A DNA stretch of 64,000 bases from JAAXHF01 sp963665955 (GTDB lineage: Bacteria; Desulfobacterota; Binatia; Bin18): contig OZ246887.1 of the NCBI GenBank assembly GCA_965231765.1, positions 3,038,001 through 3,102,000 of the forward strand, given 5' to 3'. This document shows, piece by piece, positions 16,278-24,148 of this stretch. Within the stretch, counting starts at the first letter, position 1, and each line of letters begins with the position of its first letter. The notes under the pieces are model-generated. The model was not told the origin of the DNA. It did not search any database and was given only the letters and a program-made list of their open reading frames with translations. The position numbers and the translations under genes were made by a program.

Positions 16278-17372
16278 CTAACGATTAATGTTGCCTGGCA
16301 TAATACCACGTCCGGTGACGTACTGCGTCCCAATCGCACCAACGAGGGCATGGGCACGATCCATGTGAGCGTGCTCTCGAATCTGGTACACACTTTCAAA
16401 TCCTGTGCAGTGCGAGCCCACAAAATGGCCGAGCTGGCGCTGTGCAACGGCTGCGCCCGTCCAGCGCAGCACCTCATCCGAGGCGGCAAACAAGTGGAAA
16501 CCTCCGATAGCAGCCTGAGGCGATTGATCAGAGACTGTGGATTGCACGTAGTCCAGGGTATTGATCAGACCCGCATGGCCACAGCCCGATATCAAAATTG
16601 GCCCCTCAGCGGCCACAATTACCAGTGACTGACTCTCGGGTATAATGTCGGGGACGGTCTGTCCGTCTTGTTGCATGACCCACCTGGGACCTTGCGGGTA
16701 ATTGCGTTCAGCATGCTGGCGAGGCACTGGACCAGTCAGCCATACCTGGGGCACAATCTCCGTGGCCTGTTCATACACAATAAAAGTCGCTCCAGAAGCT
16801 TCGATGGCCTGGCGGGCTGCCAGCATGGGGTTGCGCTCGCTACCGTCCGGGCCAGGACGTGAAACAAAGAACCCTTTGGCAACGTGAATCCGGGACAGTG
16901 CTTCCGGATTCCGTTTGGACAGCTCGTTGCGCAGTGTTTCGATACCACCGGTGTGATCCCGGTGGTGGTGACTGAGGATCAGGTCTTTGGCGACTGACAG
17001 ATCAATCCCGAGCGCTTGTGCATTGTCCAGCACATTCCTCGGCGACCAGCCTGTGTCAAATAAAAATGCCCGGTCTCCAACCTCGATCCAGGCTGAGAAA
17101 CTCCACTCGCCTTGGGTCGGAGAAGCAGTGGCCAAGGCCGGCGCGATATCAGCCGCATTTGTCGCCAGGATGGTGACTGTGACAGGGGCGGTGTCTGTTC
17201 CGGGCTGGGGTGGTGTCGCGTCTGCCCCCTCAGCGGAGCTGCTCACATCGATAGTGGCGATAGTAATGATAACAGCCAAGAATCGGAGCAGTCCTATTCG
17301 GCTGCGTCGAAAGGGGCCACGCCTAGGACTCGTGTAGATAGGCTTTGTCGCTTTCAAAGAATTGTCTTGCAT
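16278..17372 (-). CDS. Exported MBL-fold metallohydrolase
   Basis: A 364-residue metallo-beta-lactamase-fold hydrolase. A basic start and hydrophobic segment (GLLRFLAVIITIATIDVSSS) suggest a signal peptide or anchor. The zinc motif is LSHHHRDHTGG, with further ligands expected in LISGCGHAGLINT and AIGGFHLF. The architecture resembles the family that includes 7,8-dihydropterin-6-methyl-aminobenzene phosphate synthase, but such relatives have varied substrates, so no reaction is assigned. A strong AGGAGGAG site precedes the ATG. It converges with the NCS2 gene and lies upstream of nothing on its own strand that shares a clear pathway. Confidence 0.85.
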   Translation of the reverse strand: MQDNSLKATKPIYTSPRRGPFRRSRIGLLRFLAVIITIATIDVSSSAEGADATPPQPGTDTAPVTVTILATNAADIAPALATASPTQGEWSFSAWIEVGDRAFLFDTGWSPRNVLDNAQALGIDLSVAKDLILSHHHRDHTGGIETLRNELSKRNPEALSRIHVAKGFFVSRPGPDGSERNPMLAARQAIEASGATFIVYEQATEIVPQVWLTGPVPRQHAERNYPQGPRWVMQQDGQTVPDIIPESQSLVIVAAEGPILISGCGHAGLINTLDYVQSTVSDQSPQAAIGGFHLFAASDEVLRWTGAAVAQRQLGHFVGSHCTGFESVYQIREHAHMDRAHALVGAIGTQYVTGRGIMPGNINR

Positions 17373-17432
17373 GTGTCTCCTCCTTTTTGGAGTCTACTCG
17401 AAAATAGGATGGCTGGTGAGGGATGTGAAGAG

Positions 17433-17461
17433 GGCGGGGCGAAGCGTGTCTTCGCCCTGCC
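17433..17461. repeat. GC-rich hairpin, 12-bp stem
   Basis: GGCGGGGCGAAG at 17433-17444 pairs with CTTCGCCCTGCC at 17450-17461 across a five-base loop, with one G:T pair. It lies downstream of the leftward SDR gene and just before the leftward MBL gene. No T-run follows on either strand, so it may be a dispersed palindromic repeat or a processing hairpin rather than an intrinsic terminator. Confidence 0.5.
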
Positions 17462-17508
17462 GGGGATGACTGATTGAGCTTCTGCAGGGAGGCAAAGCAG
17501 CGCGCTGA

Positions 17509-18213
17509 CTACCAGCTCTCGCCAAACGGCCGTAGCTCGACATAAAACGACCATGCGGTCTTGGGCTGATGGGCGGTATGAAAGATGGTTTCTGCAAGAT
17601 CTGCGGGCTGGGCGAAAAAATCTGCGGGCTTGTCGGTATTGTTTCGCCGAGCAAACGGCATATCGATCAGCGCATCGACGACAATATAGGCAACATGAAT
17701 ACCACGTGGCCCGAGCTCTCGGGCCAGAGATTCAGCCAGAATACGTTGACCGGCTTTGGTCGGAGACCAGCCGACAAAACTTGGAGTGCCGCGCAGCGAA
17801 CCGGTATTGCCAGTGACCATAATCGAACCAGACCCACGCTCGACCATGGCTGGAGCAAGTTCTTGGGCGAGCACCAACAGACCAGCAGTATTGATCCGAA
17901 AATTGGTTTCAAAGTCCGCCATACTGATGTCGCGATAATTGCCAAACGTCGCCCGCGCAGCATTATAGATCACGACCTCGGGCAGTCCCTGCTCAGCAAC
18001 AATACGACTCAGGGTGTGGCGAAAGCCATCCAGGTCGGCGACGTCAGTCGGGTACCCAGCGCTATGCTCCACTTCGGCTTCCCACGATTCAAGCCGGCCA
18101 GCATGTCTGGCAATCATTGATACCCGATAGCCGTCAGCAGCAAAGCGACGCACGCAGCCCATGCCTAAACCAGGACCAACACCAACGACGAGACAGTGTG
18201 ATGCTGTACTCAT
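17509..18213 (-). CDS. Short-chain dehydrogenase/reductase family protein with Trp in place of the catalytic Tyr
   Basis: A 234-residue Rossmann-fold SDR. The glycine-rich cofactor motif is VGVGPGLGMGC at residues 10-20, and VIYNAARA corresponds to the NNAG strand. At the active site, GWSPTKAGQR has W149 where the catalytic tyrosine should be, with the lysine (K153) retained; the usual serine region reads GNTGSLRG. It is therefore either a divergent SDR subfamily with other chemistry or a binding protein. The start is the ATG at 18213, five bases after AGGAGGT; a longer form exists upstream. It lies head-to-tail after the class V aminotransferase gene, 85 bases away. Confidence 0.8.
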   Translation of the reverse strand: MSTASHCLVVGVGPGLGMGCVRRFAADGYRVSMIARHAGRLESWEAEVEHSAGYPTDVADLDGFRHTLSRIVAEQGLPEVVIYNAARATFGNYRDISMADFETNFRINTAGLLVLAQELAPAMVERGSGSIMVTGNTGSLRGTPSFVGWSPTKAGQRILAESLARELGPRGIHVAYIVVDALIDMPFARRNNTDKPADFFAQPADLAETIFHTAHQPKTAWSFYVELRPFGESW

Positions 18214-18298
18214 TACGACCTCCTGCCTTACCACCACGCTTGAACAGTCACTTTGTCACCGCCCCAGCCATCTTTGAGTAGAACCAAAAAATCGTTCG

Positions 18299-19441
18299 TC
18301 ACTCCACCGCCATCAGCAACGCCTGAGCCAGGGCGTGTACATCGTCAATCGTATTGTACACATGCGGAGAGACCCGAATCGAAGCGCCGCGCTGAGAGAC
18401 ATACACCTGGCGGCGACGCAGCTCGGCAAGGATAGCCGGAATCTGTTCCGCGTCGGCTACCCGCACCCCAAAGAGATGGACGGAGCGTTCGGATGGAATG
18501 CTATATGGACTGTCTTGCAGCGCCTGGGCAAGTCCGCTGCTCAGCTCGGCGCAGTACGCTTGAATGTTTCTTATGCCCCACTTTTCCAGCTGCGTCAGCG
18601 CCTCAACCAGCATCGGTACCAGAATGAAATTGGAACGCTCGCCCGCATCAAATCGCTGGGCTCCCGGCTGATACTCAGTCTGATAGTTGACCAGGGCGCT
18701 AAAGTCTTGACTGTTTTTGCGGGTAATCCAATTGTGTTCAAATGGCTCAGCTTCCAGCAGCCGATCTCCAACAACAGCAAAACAGTATTGGTACGGTCCG
18801 AATAACCACTTGTAACCAGCACACACCAACAGATCTGGCTGGATCTGCGTAAAATCAAAAGGCACCGCACCGAGAGACTGGGTGCCATCGACAATGAACA
18901 CGGCGCCTACGTCGGATGCCCGTTGCCCGATCTGTTCCAGGTCGAATGGCGTGCCATCGGTCCAGTGGACGGTACTCAGGGTGACGACCGCCGTGTTCTG
19001 GTCTATGGCTTCCAAGAGACGCGTAGTCCACGTCCCAGCCGCCGCCTCAGCACGCGGGCGCTCAACAAGACGCACCGTCGCTCGGGTATGCTGACACTGC
19101 GTCATCCAAGCGTACACATTGCTTGGAAACTCTTCGCCTGGAATCACCACATTTTGCCCACCGTGCAACTGAACATTCTGACTTGCAATGGCAATGCCGT
19201 AACTGACAGCGGGAACAAGAGCCACACGATCGGCAGTCGTATGTACCAGCCGGGCAAACAGTTCTCGGAGCTGTTCGGTCTCATCAAAAAAATCGCTTGG
19301 GGTCAGTCCCGCTGGGTTTGCCTTGCGTCGCAGTCCAGCCACCCCCGCCGCTTCGACCGTTTTCAACAGCGGAGACATATAGGCGCAGTTTAAGTAATGC
19401 TGATCCGCAGGCAGGGAGAATAAATCGCGTTGACATTCCAT
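18299..19441 (-). CDS. Class V aminotransferase (PLP-dependent)
   Basis: A 380-residue fold-type I PLP enzyme. FIVDGTQSLGAVPFD carries the aspartate that binds the pyridine nitrogen, and CAGYKWLFGPYQY carries the Schiff-base lysine. The size and motifs fit the group that includes cysteine desulfurase-like, isopenicillin-N-epimerase-like and selenocysteine lyase-like proteins. No catalytic cysteine loop typical of SufS/NifS is evident, so an aminotransferase or epimerase-like activity on an unknown amino acid is more likely. It sits between the MaoC gene (64 bases upstream) and the SDR gene on the same strand. Confidence 0.85.
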   Translation of the reverse strand: MECQRDLFSLPADQHYLNCAYMSPLLKTVEAAGVAGLRRKANPAGLTPSDFFDETEQLRELFARLVHTTADRVALVPAVSYGIAIASQNVQLHGGQNVVIPGEEFPSNVYAWMTQCQHTRATVRLVERPRAEAAAGTWTTRLLEAIDQNTAVVTLSTVHWTDGTPFDLEQIGQRASDVGAVFIVDGTQSLGAVPFDFTQIQPDLLVCAGYKWLFGPYQYCFAVVGDRLLEAEPFEHNWITRKNSQDFSALVNYQTEYQPGAQRFDAGERSNFILVPMLVEALTQLEKWGIRNIQAYCAELSSGLAQALQDSPYSIPSERSVHLFGVRVADAEQIPAILAELRRRQVYVSQRGASIRVSPHVYNTIDDVHALAQALLMAVE

Positions 19442-19468
19442 GTTGTGTCTGTGCCCTTGTCCGGTTCC

Positions 19469-19486
19469 CTCTCCCTCAAGGGAGAG
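19469..19486 (-). terminator. Perfect 8-bp palindromic hairpin downstream of the MaoC gene
   Basis: CTCTCCCT at 19469-19476 and AGGGAGAG at 19479-19486 are perfect arms with a two-base centre. It follows the end of the leftward MaoC gene, with a T-rich run (complement of AAAAAA at 19491-19496) just before it rather than after it, so a normal intrinsic terminator is not proven. A relative of the same CTTTCCCT/AGGGAGAG palindrome occurs at 40577-40592, suggesting a dispersed repeat family. Confidence 0.4.
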
Positions 19487-19504
19487 AGAGAAAAAAGAAC
19501 AGGA

Positions 19505-20008
19505 TTAGGCCTGCTTTAATTCCGGAAACAGATCCTGCTTGGGCGCATGGGCTTTTTTCCAGACCATGACGTTGCGGGTGTATTTACACACCAGCGTGCC
19601 ATCCTGCTTCATGCCGCGTGTTTCGACTTTGACAATGCCCCACTGCGGTTTTGAGTTGGACTCACGCGTTTCCAGCACTTCGGATTCCGAATACAAAGTG
19701 TCTCCGGCAAAGACGGGGTTTGGCAGGACGACATTATCCCAGCCCAGGTTAAAGCCATTCTCGCTGACATCGGCTACCCCAAGGCCAGCCACAATTGCCA
19801 GCGTCAGAACGCTATTGATCAGACATTGGCCAAACTCTGTTTGCTTGCCGTATTCGGTATTAAAATGAATCTGATTGGTATTATTCGTCAGCAGCGTAAA
19901 CCAGGTGTTATCGTTGTCCGTCACCGTTCGTCCGAGCCGACAACGGTACACATCTCCGATCTCAAAATCCTCATAATAACGCCCTTCCCAACCGGCTTTG
20001 ACTGGCAT
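19505..20008 (-). CDS. MaoC-like (R)-hydratase domain protein
   Basis: A 167-residue hot-dog-fold protein of the MaoC dehydratase type. It begins MPVKAGWEGRYYEDFEIGDV, and the hydratase motif region reads TDNDNTWFTLLTNNTNQIHFN, where the D-x5-H spacing of typical (R)-enoyl-CoA hydratases is altered (the histidine is present). The substrate is probably an enoyl- or mesaconyl-type CoA ester. Start chosen at 20008 behind AAGGAGAAC. It sits in a leftward block with a VOC protein upstream and an aminotransferase downstream. A second MaoC gene lies at 60.1-60.6 kb. Confidence 0.82.
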   Translation of the reverse strand: MPVKAGWEGRYYEDFEIGDVYRCRLGRTVTDNDNTWFTLLTNNTNQIHFNTEYGKQTEFGQCLINSVLTLAIVAGLGVADVSENGFNLGWDNVVLPNPVFAGDTLYSESEVLETRESNSKPQWGIVKVETRGMKQDGTLVCKYTRNVMVWKKAHAPKQDLFPELKQA

Positions 20009-20094
20009 AATAGTTCTCCTTGCGTGTAATTTTCGAAACTTTGTCATGCACTCTACCACGGGAAAACCAGCCAGGAGAAGAGGCCACCCGAGCG

Positions 20095-20502
20095 TCAAGT
20101 CGCAAACACGCGGCCCATATCTTTGAAAGATTTGAATTCAAGATGATTACCGCATGGATCAGTCAGAAACATCGTGGCTTGCTCGCCAACCTCACCCTGA
20201 AAGCGAATCCGAGGGGAAATCACAAAGGCTGTTCCCAGATTTTCCAGACGTTGAGACAGCTCGTGCCACACCTCCCAGTCCAGTATCACGCCAAAGTGCG
20301 GCACTGGCACCGCATCGCCATCAACCGGATTATGCGACAGGGCGCGATTGTCATCGGTCAAGTGCGCGGTAATCTGGTGCCCAAAAAAATCAAAATCAAT
20401 CCAGCGTTCACTCTCACGGCCAACGCCACAGCCCAAGACATCCACATAGAATTGGCGCGTTTTGGTTAAATCTGTCACGGGAAAAGCTAAGTGAAAAAGC
20501 AC
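20095..20502 (-). CDS. VOC-superfamily (glyoxalase/dioxygenase-fold) protein
   Basis: A 135-residue two-module VOC protein. LFHLAFPVTDLTKTRQFYVDVL opens the first beta-alpha-beta-beta-beta unit with the family's usual metal histidine (FHLAF), VPHFGVILD the second, and FLTDPCGNHLEFK carries the C-terminal glutamate. The best start is a GTG at 20502, preceded by AAGGAGG at a five-base gap; longer forms reading through to 20826 overlap the divergent LLM gene and are unlikely. It may act as a lyase, isomerase or dioxygenase; substrate unknown. It shares a strand with the MaoC gene, 86 bases downstream. Confidence 0.82.
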   Translation of the reverse strand: MLFHLAFPVTDLTKTRQFYVDVLGCGVGRESERWIDFDFFGHQITAHLTDDNRALSHNPVDGDAVPVPHFGVILDWEVWHELSQRLENLGTAFVISPRIRFQGEVGEQATMFLTDPCGNHLEFKSFKDMGRVFAT

Positions 20503-20548
20503 AAAAACCTCCTTGCCAAGGCATTCCGGGTCGCATACCCTTCGCACC

Positions 20549-21388
20549 ATGAAACTCAGCATCAACATCCGGAATTGGGGCGCCCAGTCAACACCTGCCA
20601 TCATGCTCGCATGTGCCAAGGCAGCGGATGAGTCAGGCTTGGATACGCTGTGGCTGAATGAACATCTGGCGATTCCACCCAAGGTGGATATGCCAGACCG
20701 AGTGCCGCAAGGATTTTCTGAAGGGCGTTTCCTTGACCCGATGGCGACCCTGGCCTTTTTAGCTGCATCGACCAAACGGATTGGCCTCGGCACTGCGGTG
20801 CTCCTCCTCCCATATCGATTACCCATGCAAACCGCAAAGCTGGCGGCGACGATCCAGGAGCTGTCCGCAGGCCGCCTGCGGCTCGGGGTAGGAGTTGGCT
20901 GGATGAAAGAAGAGTTTCAAGCCCTTGGCGTTGACCATAGTCGTCGCGGGGCGATTAGTGATGAAGTCTTGGCCTTACTCCAGGACTGTTTCGCAAATGA
21001 TGTTGTCGAGTTCAACGGACAGCCATTTCTGTTTCAGCCTCGGCCGACACGTCCACCAGTCTATATTGGTGGAACGCCACCGCATGCTCTGAAGCGCGCC
21101 GTCAAATATGGAGATGGCTGGATTCCGGCCGGAATGGAGCCAGATACACTCAAAACGCACATCCCAGAATTCCACCAGATGAGCCGGGCAGCCGGTCGCC
21201 CACCCCTTGACGTCGTTGCGATGAAAACCCTGCCCATTGATGACCCGCCCAAAGCCATCGACTATGCGCTCCAATTTGCCGACGCTGGCGTCGGGCATCT
21301 GGTCCACACCCAAGCGTACCAAGATGCCGCTGAATATCGGCGCAATGTAGACATTTTGGAAGAAAAGATTCGGCCAGCTTTGGCTTAA
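20549..21388 (+). CDS. LLM-class flavin-dependent (possibly F420) oxidoreductase
   Basis: A 279-residue luciferase-like monooxygenase-family enzyme with a TIM-barrel fold: MKLSINIRNWGAQ at the start, DTLWLNEHLAI (about residues 32-42), IGLGTAVLLLPYR, AGRLRLGVGVGWMKEEF and PVYIGGTPPHALKRA are the conserved strands of this class. Such proteins use F420 or FMN to oxidise varied substrates; the N-terminal pattern favours the F420-linked branch but does not prove it. The ATG at 20549 lies only 46 bases from the divergent VOC start, so both may share a promoter region. A longer start at 20513 is possible but overlaps that region. Confidence 0.85.
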   Translation: MKLSINIRNWGAQSTPAIMLACAKAADESGLDTLWLNEHLAIPPKVDMPDRVPQGFSEGRFLDPMATLAFLAASTKRIGLGTAVLLLPYRLPMQTAKLAATIQELSAGRLRLGVGVGWMKEEFQALGVDHSRRGAISDEVLALLQDCFANDVVEFNGQPFLFQPRPTRPPVYIGGTPPHALKRAVKYGDGWIPAGMEPDTLKTHIPEFHQMSRAAGRPPLDVVAMKTLPIDDPPKAIDYALQFADAGVGHLVHTQAYQDAAEYRRNVDILEEKIRPALA

Positions 21389-21504
21389 ATCAAAACACAT
21401 GACATTCGTACACGATCAGGTGTAGGCGACGATTTCACAATCTACGCAGACCTGCCGCTTTGAAAAAGGGAGGCGAGGGCGGATTTTGATCTGTCGCGAT
21501 CAAG

Positions 21505-21529
21505 AAAAATCTCCCCCGACCCCGGGAGA
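21505..21529 (-). terminator. Intrinsic terminator of the MFS gene
   Basis: Read on the minus strand after the MFS stop, TCTCCC and GGGAGA pair across an 8-base GC-rich loop (plus-strand 21510-21515 and 21524-21529), followed by five T residues (complement of 21505-21509). A second small hairpin TTGATC/GATCAA at 21486-21503 lies on the side of the LLM gene, so the region may end transcription in both directions. Confidence 0.6.
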
Positions 21530-21532
21530 GAT

Positions 21533-22765
21533 CTACTGCATCCGCTCTTGCCTCACCTTGGTATTCAACCAAGTAAACCCAATCCACAACCCCACTCCCA
21601 TCACACCACAGGTTCCCCACAGGGTTTGATAACCAAACACCTCGTACACCCACGTTCCACCCAAGGGGGCGAGGACAAATGCACCAGAAAATGCCGCGCT
21701 AAACATCCCCATATACTGTCCCCGCTTTTCGACTGGGCTGCGCTGTGCCACAAACCCTTCGAGCAAGGGCGTCGTGAGCATTTCTCCCAACGTCCAAACC
21801 AGGACGGTCAGCCCAATCAATGCCAGTGAGGATGTATATTGCAGCAGGCTGAAGCCGCCGCACAATAAAAATGCTCCAACCCCAACAACCCGTAGCGTAT
21901 CAAAGCGCTGCACACTACGAATGACAACCATTTGAAAGACAACAATGACCAAGGTATTGAGCATAAAGACCAAACCAACTGTGTACTCTGGTAAGCGGTA
22001 CACCGCATATATGGTCAACGGATATGTTCCAAATAACTGAGCGAGAACGGTGATCAGCAGCAACGTCAATCCGGCCAAGCTTAAGAAAATACGATCCTGC
22101 CATGGCGAGCGAGAGCCGGGAGACGTATTTTCATGCACTGTCATATCGGTATGCGGCTTTTCACCTGAGCTGTGTGTGTGGTCTCGAAACAAGGCCCGCA
22201 GCAGTCCAGCCGTCAGCAAACACACCCCCGCCTCAACAAAAAACAGCACCGTATAGGAATACACGACCAGCACCCCACCGACCGCTGGCCCAATCGCCAT
22301 GCCAAGATTTGTTCCCATCCGGCGCAGGCTAAACGCCCGGACTTGCAATTCAGGCGGACTGACTTCAGCGAGGGTTGCCGCGTTGGCCGGACGGAAGCTC
22401 TCGGCGACCACACTGAGCAGCAGCACGGCTAAGGCAATGCTGAACGGAGTGGGCATCATGCTCAAGGTCACAAAAGCAATAGCCGCTGCACACAAGCTTG
22501 CTTGCTGGGTCTGAATAGATCCAATCCGGTCACTCAGCCAACCGCCCAGGTACGAGCCACCAATAGACCCCACCCCATACAAACTGAGAACGCCTCCAGC
22601 TTCGCGGGCTGTCAGTCCCTTTTGGGCGGTCAGATACAGGGCCAGAAAAGGCAGGACCATCGTGCCGCTGCGGTATACGAAGGCCACCAACGCGACCAGC
22701 CATACCGCCCGTGGTAGACCAGAGAATGATTCACGATAGAATGTCACAGGGGAAGGAAGAGGCAT
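21533..22765 (-). CDS. MFS transporter
   Basis: A 410-residue major facilitator protein with about 12 hydrophobic segments. The loop after the second helix reads YLGGWLSDRIGS, the MFS motif A-like G-x3-D-R-x-G. The central loop (LRALFRDHTHSSGEKPHTD) separates two six-helix halves. FGLCAxxP-type sugar motifs are absent and the sequence looks like drug/metabolite efflux proteins, so an efflux carrier is the likely role; the substrate is unknown. Two starts are possible, a GTG at 22780 and an ATG at 22765, neither with a good ribosome site. Divergent from clpP, with starts about 40 bases apart. Confidence 0.85.
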   Translation of the reverse strand: MPLPSPVTFYRESFSGLPRAVWLVALVAFVYRSGTMVLPFLALYLTAQKGLTAREAGGVLSLYGVGSIGGSYLGGWLSDRIGSIQTQQASLCAAAIAFVTLSMMPTPFSIALAVLLLSVVAESFRPANAATLAEVSPPELQVRAFSLRRMGTNLGMAIGPAVGGVLVVYSYTVLFFVEAGVCLLTAGLLRALFRDHTHSSGEKPHTDMTVHENTSPGSRSPWQDRIFLSLAGLTLLLITVLAQLFGTYPLTIYAVYRLPEYTVGLVFMLNTLVIVVFQMVVIRSVQRFDTLRVVGVGAFLLCGGFSLLQYTSSLALIGLTVLVWTLGEMLTTPLLEGFVAQRSPVEKRGQYMGMFSAAFSGAFVLAPLGGTWVYEVFGYQTLWGTCGVMGVGLWIGFTWLNTKVRQERMQ

Positions 22766-22803
22766 TGCCGGGCGCGCCACAAAAGACTAAGCTGGGGGGC
22801 ACT

Positions 22804-23436
22804 ATGAACTTTATCCCAACCGTTGTCGAGCAGACTGGCAGAGGGGAAAGGTCGTATGACCTCTTTTCCCGTCTCCTAAGAGATCGGATTGTGTTTTTGG
22901 GTTCACAAGTGACCGACGAGGTCGCAGCCTTGGTCACTGCCCAGCTCCTGTTTTTGGAGTCAGAGGACCCGGACAAAGACATTCATTTTTATATTAACTC
23001 GCCAGGTGGTTCGGTGACGGCCGGGCTGGCGATTTATGACACTATGCAATACATCAAACCTGATGTCTCGACGCTGTGTGTCGGGCAAGCCGCCAGCATG
23101 GGTGCCTTGCTCCTCACTGCGGGGGCCAAAGATAAGCGCTTTGCGTTGCCGCACGCTCGGGTGATGATCCACCAACCGCTGGGTGGAGCAGAAGGCCAAG
23201 CCAGCGATATCGAAATCCAGGCCAAAGAAGTCCTGCGTATTCGCCAGCAGCTCAACGGCATTCTTGTCCATCATACTGGTCAGACGCTGAAGAAGATTGA
23301 GAAAGACACCGACCGAGATTTCTTTTTCAATAGCAAACAGGCGGTTGACTATGGTCTTATTGATCAGGTGGTCGAGAACAGAGGCTCCAAGAAGGACGAC
23401 GAGGGTAAAGAGATAAAAGAAACGAAAGACAAATAG
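22804..23436 (+). CDS. clpP: ATP-dependent Clp protease proteolytic subunit
   Basis: A 210-residue ClpP. The catalytic serine is in GQAASMGALLL (S98), the histidine in MIHQPLGG (H123) and the aspartate in KDTDRDFFF (D172); INSPGGSVTAGLAI is the substrate-binding strand. The start at 22804 gives the usual MNFIPTVVEQT beginning. It would form the tetradecameric protease chamber with a ClpX or ClpA unfoldase. The usual neighbours tig and clpX are absent, so this may be an extra clpP copy. The C-terminal end is charged and extended (SKKDDEGKEIKETKDK), longer than in typical ClpP. Confidence 0.95.
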   Translation: MNFIPTVVEQTGRGERSYDLFSRLLRDRIVFLGSQVTDEVAALVTAQLLFLESEDPDKDIHFYINSPGGSVTAGLAIYDTMQYIKPDVSTLCVGQAASMGALLLTAGAKDKRFALPHARVMIHQPLGGAEGQASDIEIQAKEVLRIRQQLNGILVHHTGQTLKKIEKDTDRDFFFNSKQAVDYGLIDQVVENRGSKKDDEGKEIKETKDK

Positions 23437-23553
23437 GGAACCGGCCCGCTCCCTTCCCTCAAGTCCCTTCTTCAACCACCATACACTACGGTGGGACATG
23501 ACACGGCAGGTGATTGTCTCGTCCCCCGCCTGGACATGAATGATCGGGCTGCG

Positions 23554-23991
23554 TCACAGCACCGGCCAGGCTGCGCCCAACATATCCTTCACCTCTCCCA
23601 ACTGCTCGTCTGTCAAATCAAGCGCCTGAGTCACATCAGGTGGCCCCGGCCAAGCCGCATCCGTGCACGTCCCGCCTGCGACTTGTCTCGCTTCCGCATA
23701 ACGGGGAAGCACGTGAAAATGGACCTGCTTATCAACCATCATGAGCAGCAGATAGTTGATTTTGTCGTATGAAAACGCCTTTTGCAGTGCCGTCTCTAAA
23801 TCCGTGCTGACCGTCTTCATCTCCGCAAACGCCTCGGCTGAAACATCCGACACCCGCTGTGCGTCTTCTTTACATGCCAGAACAAGACTCCCCACAGTCA
23901 CTTGCTTGGGACGCAGTAATACGACCCAGTGCTCGTATTCGTGGAGCAGCGTTTGCGGGTAGCCAAATTTGAGTATGGTTTCATGTGGCAT
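23554..23991 (-). CDS. HIT-like protein with altered histidine triad
   Basis: A 145-residue protein starting MPHETILKFGYPQTLL. The segment KINYLLLMMVDKQVHFHVLPRY matches the core of HIT nucleotide-binding proteins: H91 and H93 are present, but the third histidine position of HxHxH is L95. Members with a changed triad can keep a different catalytic role, or may only bind. The start is chosen at 23991 behind GAAGGAA. It lies downstream of htrA on the same strand, beyond a strong hairpin, so it is probably transcribed separately. Confidence 0.7.
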   Translation of the reverse strand: MPHETILKFGYPQTLLHEYEHWVVLLRPKQVTVGSLVLACKEDAQRVSDVSAEAFAEMKTVSTDLETALQKAFSYDKINYLLLMMVDKQVHFHVLPRYAEARQVAGGTCTDAAWPGPPDVTQALDLTDEQLGEVKDMLGAAWPVL

Positions 23992-24077
23992 AGAATTTCC
24001 TTCTCTTTGGTGTGAGCGCCTCGTACCGACAAACCTACAAGATGCAAATGCAAGAAGCAAAGTCTCAATACAAGAAC

Positions 24078-24104
24078 GGAGCATGGCCACTTGGGTCATG
24101 CTCC
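24078..24104 (-). terminator. Strong hairpin downstream of htrA
   Basis: GGAGCATG at 24078-24085 and CATGCTCC at 24097-24104 are perfect 8-bp arms, extended inward by GCC/GGT pairing with one G:T, leaving a five-base loop. It lies 45 bases past the htrA stop and before the HIT gene on the same strand. The T-run after it on the minus strand is short, so termination efficiency is uncertain. Confidence 0.55.
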
Positions 24105-24148
24105 GAGGAGGGAAGATAGGAAGGGGAGAGAAAGGGTCGGCAGGGACT

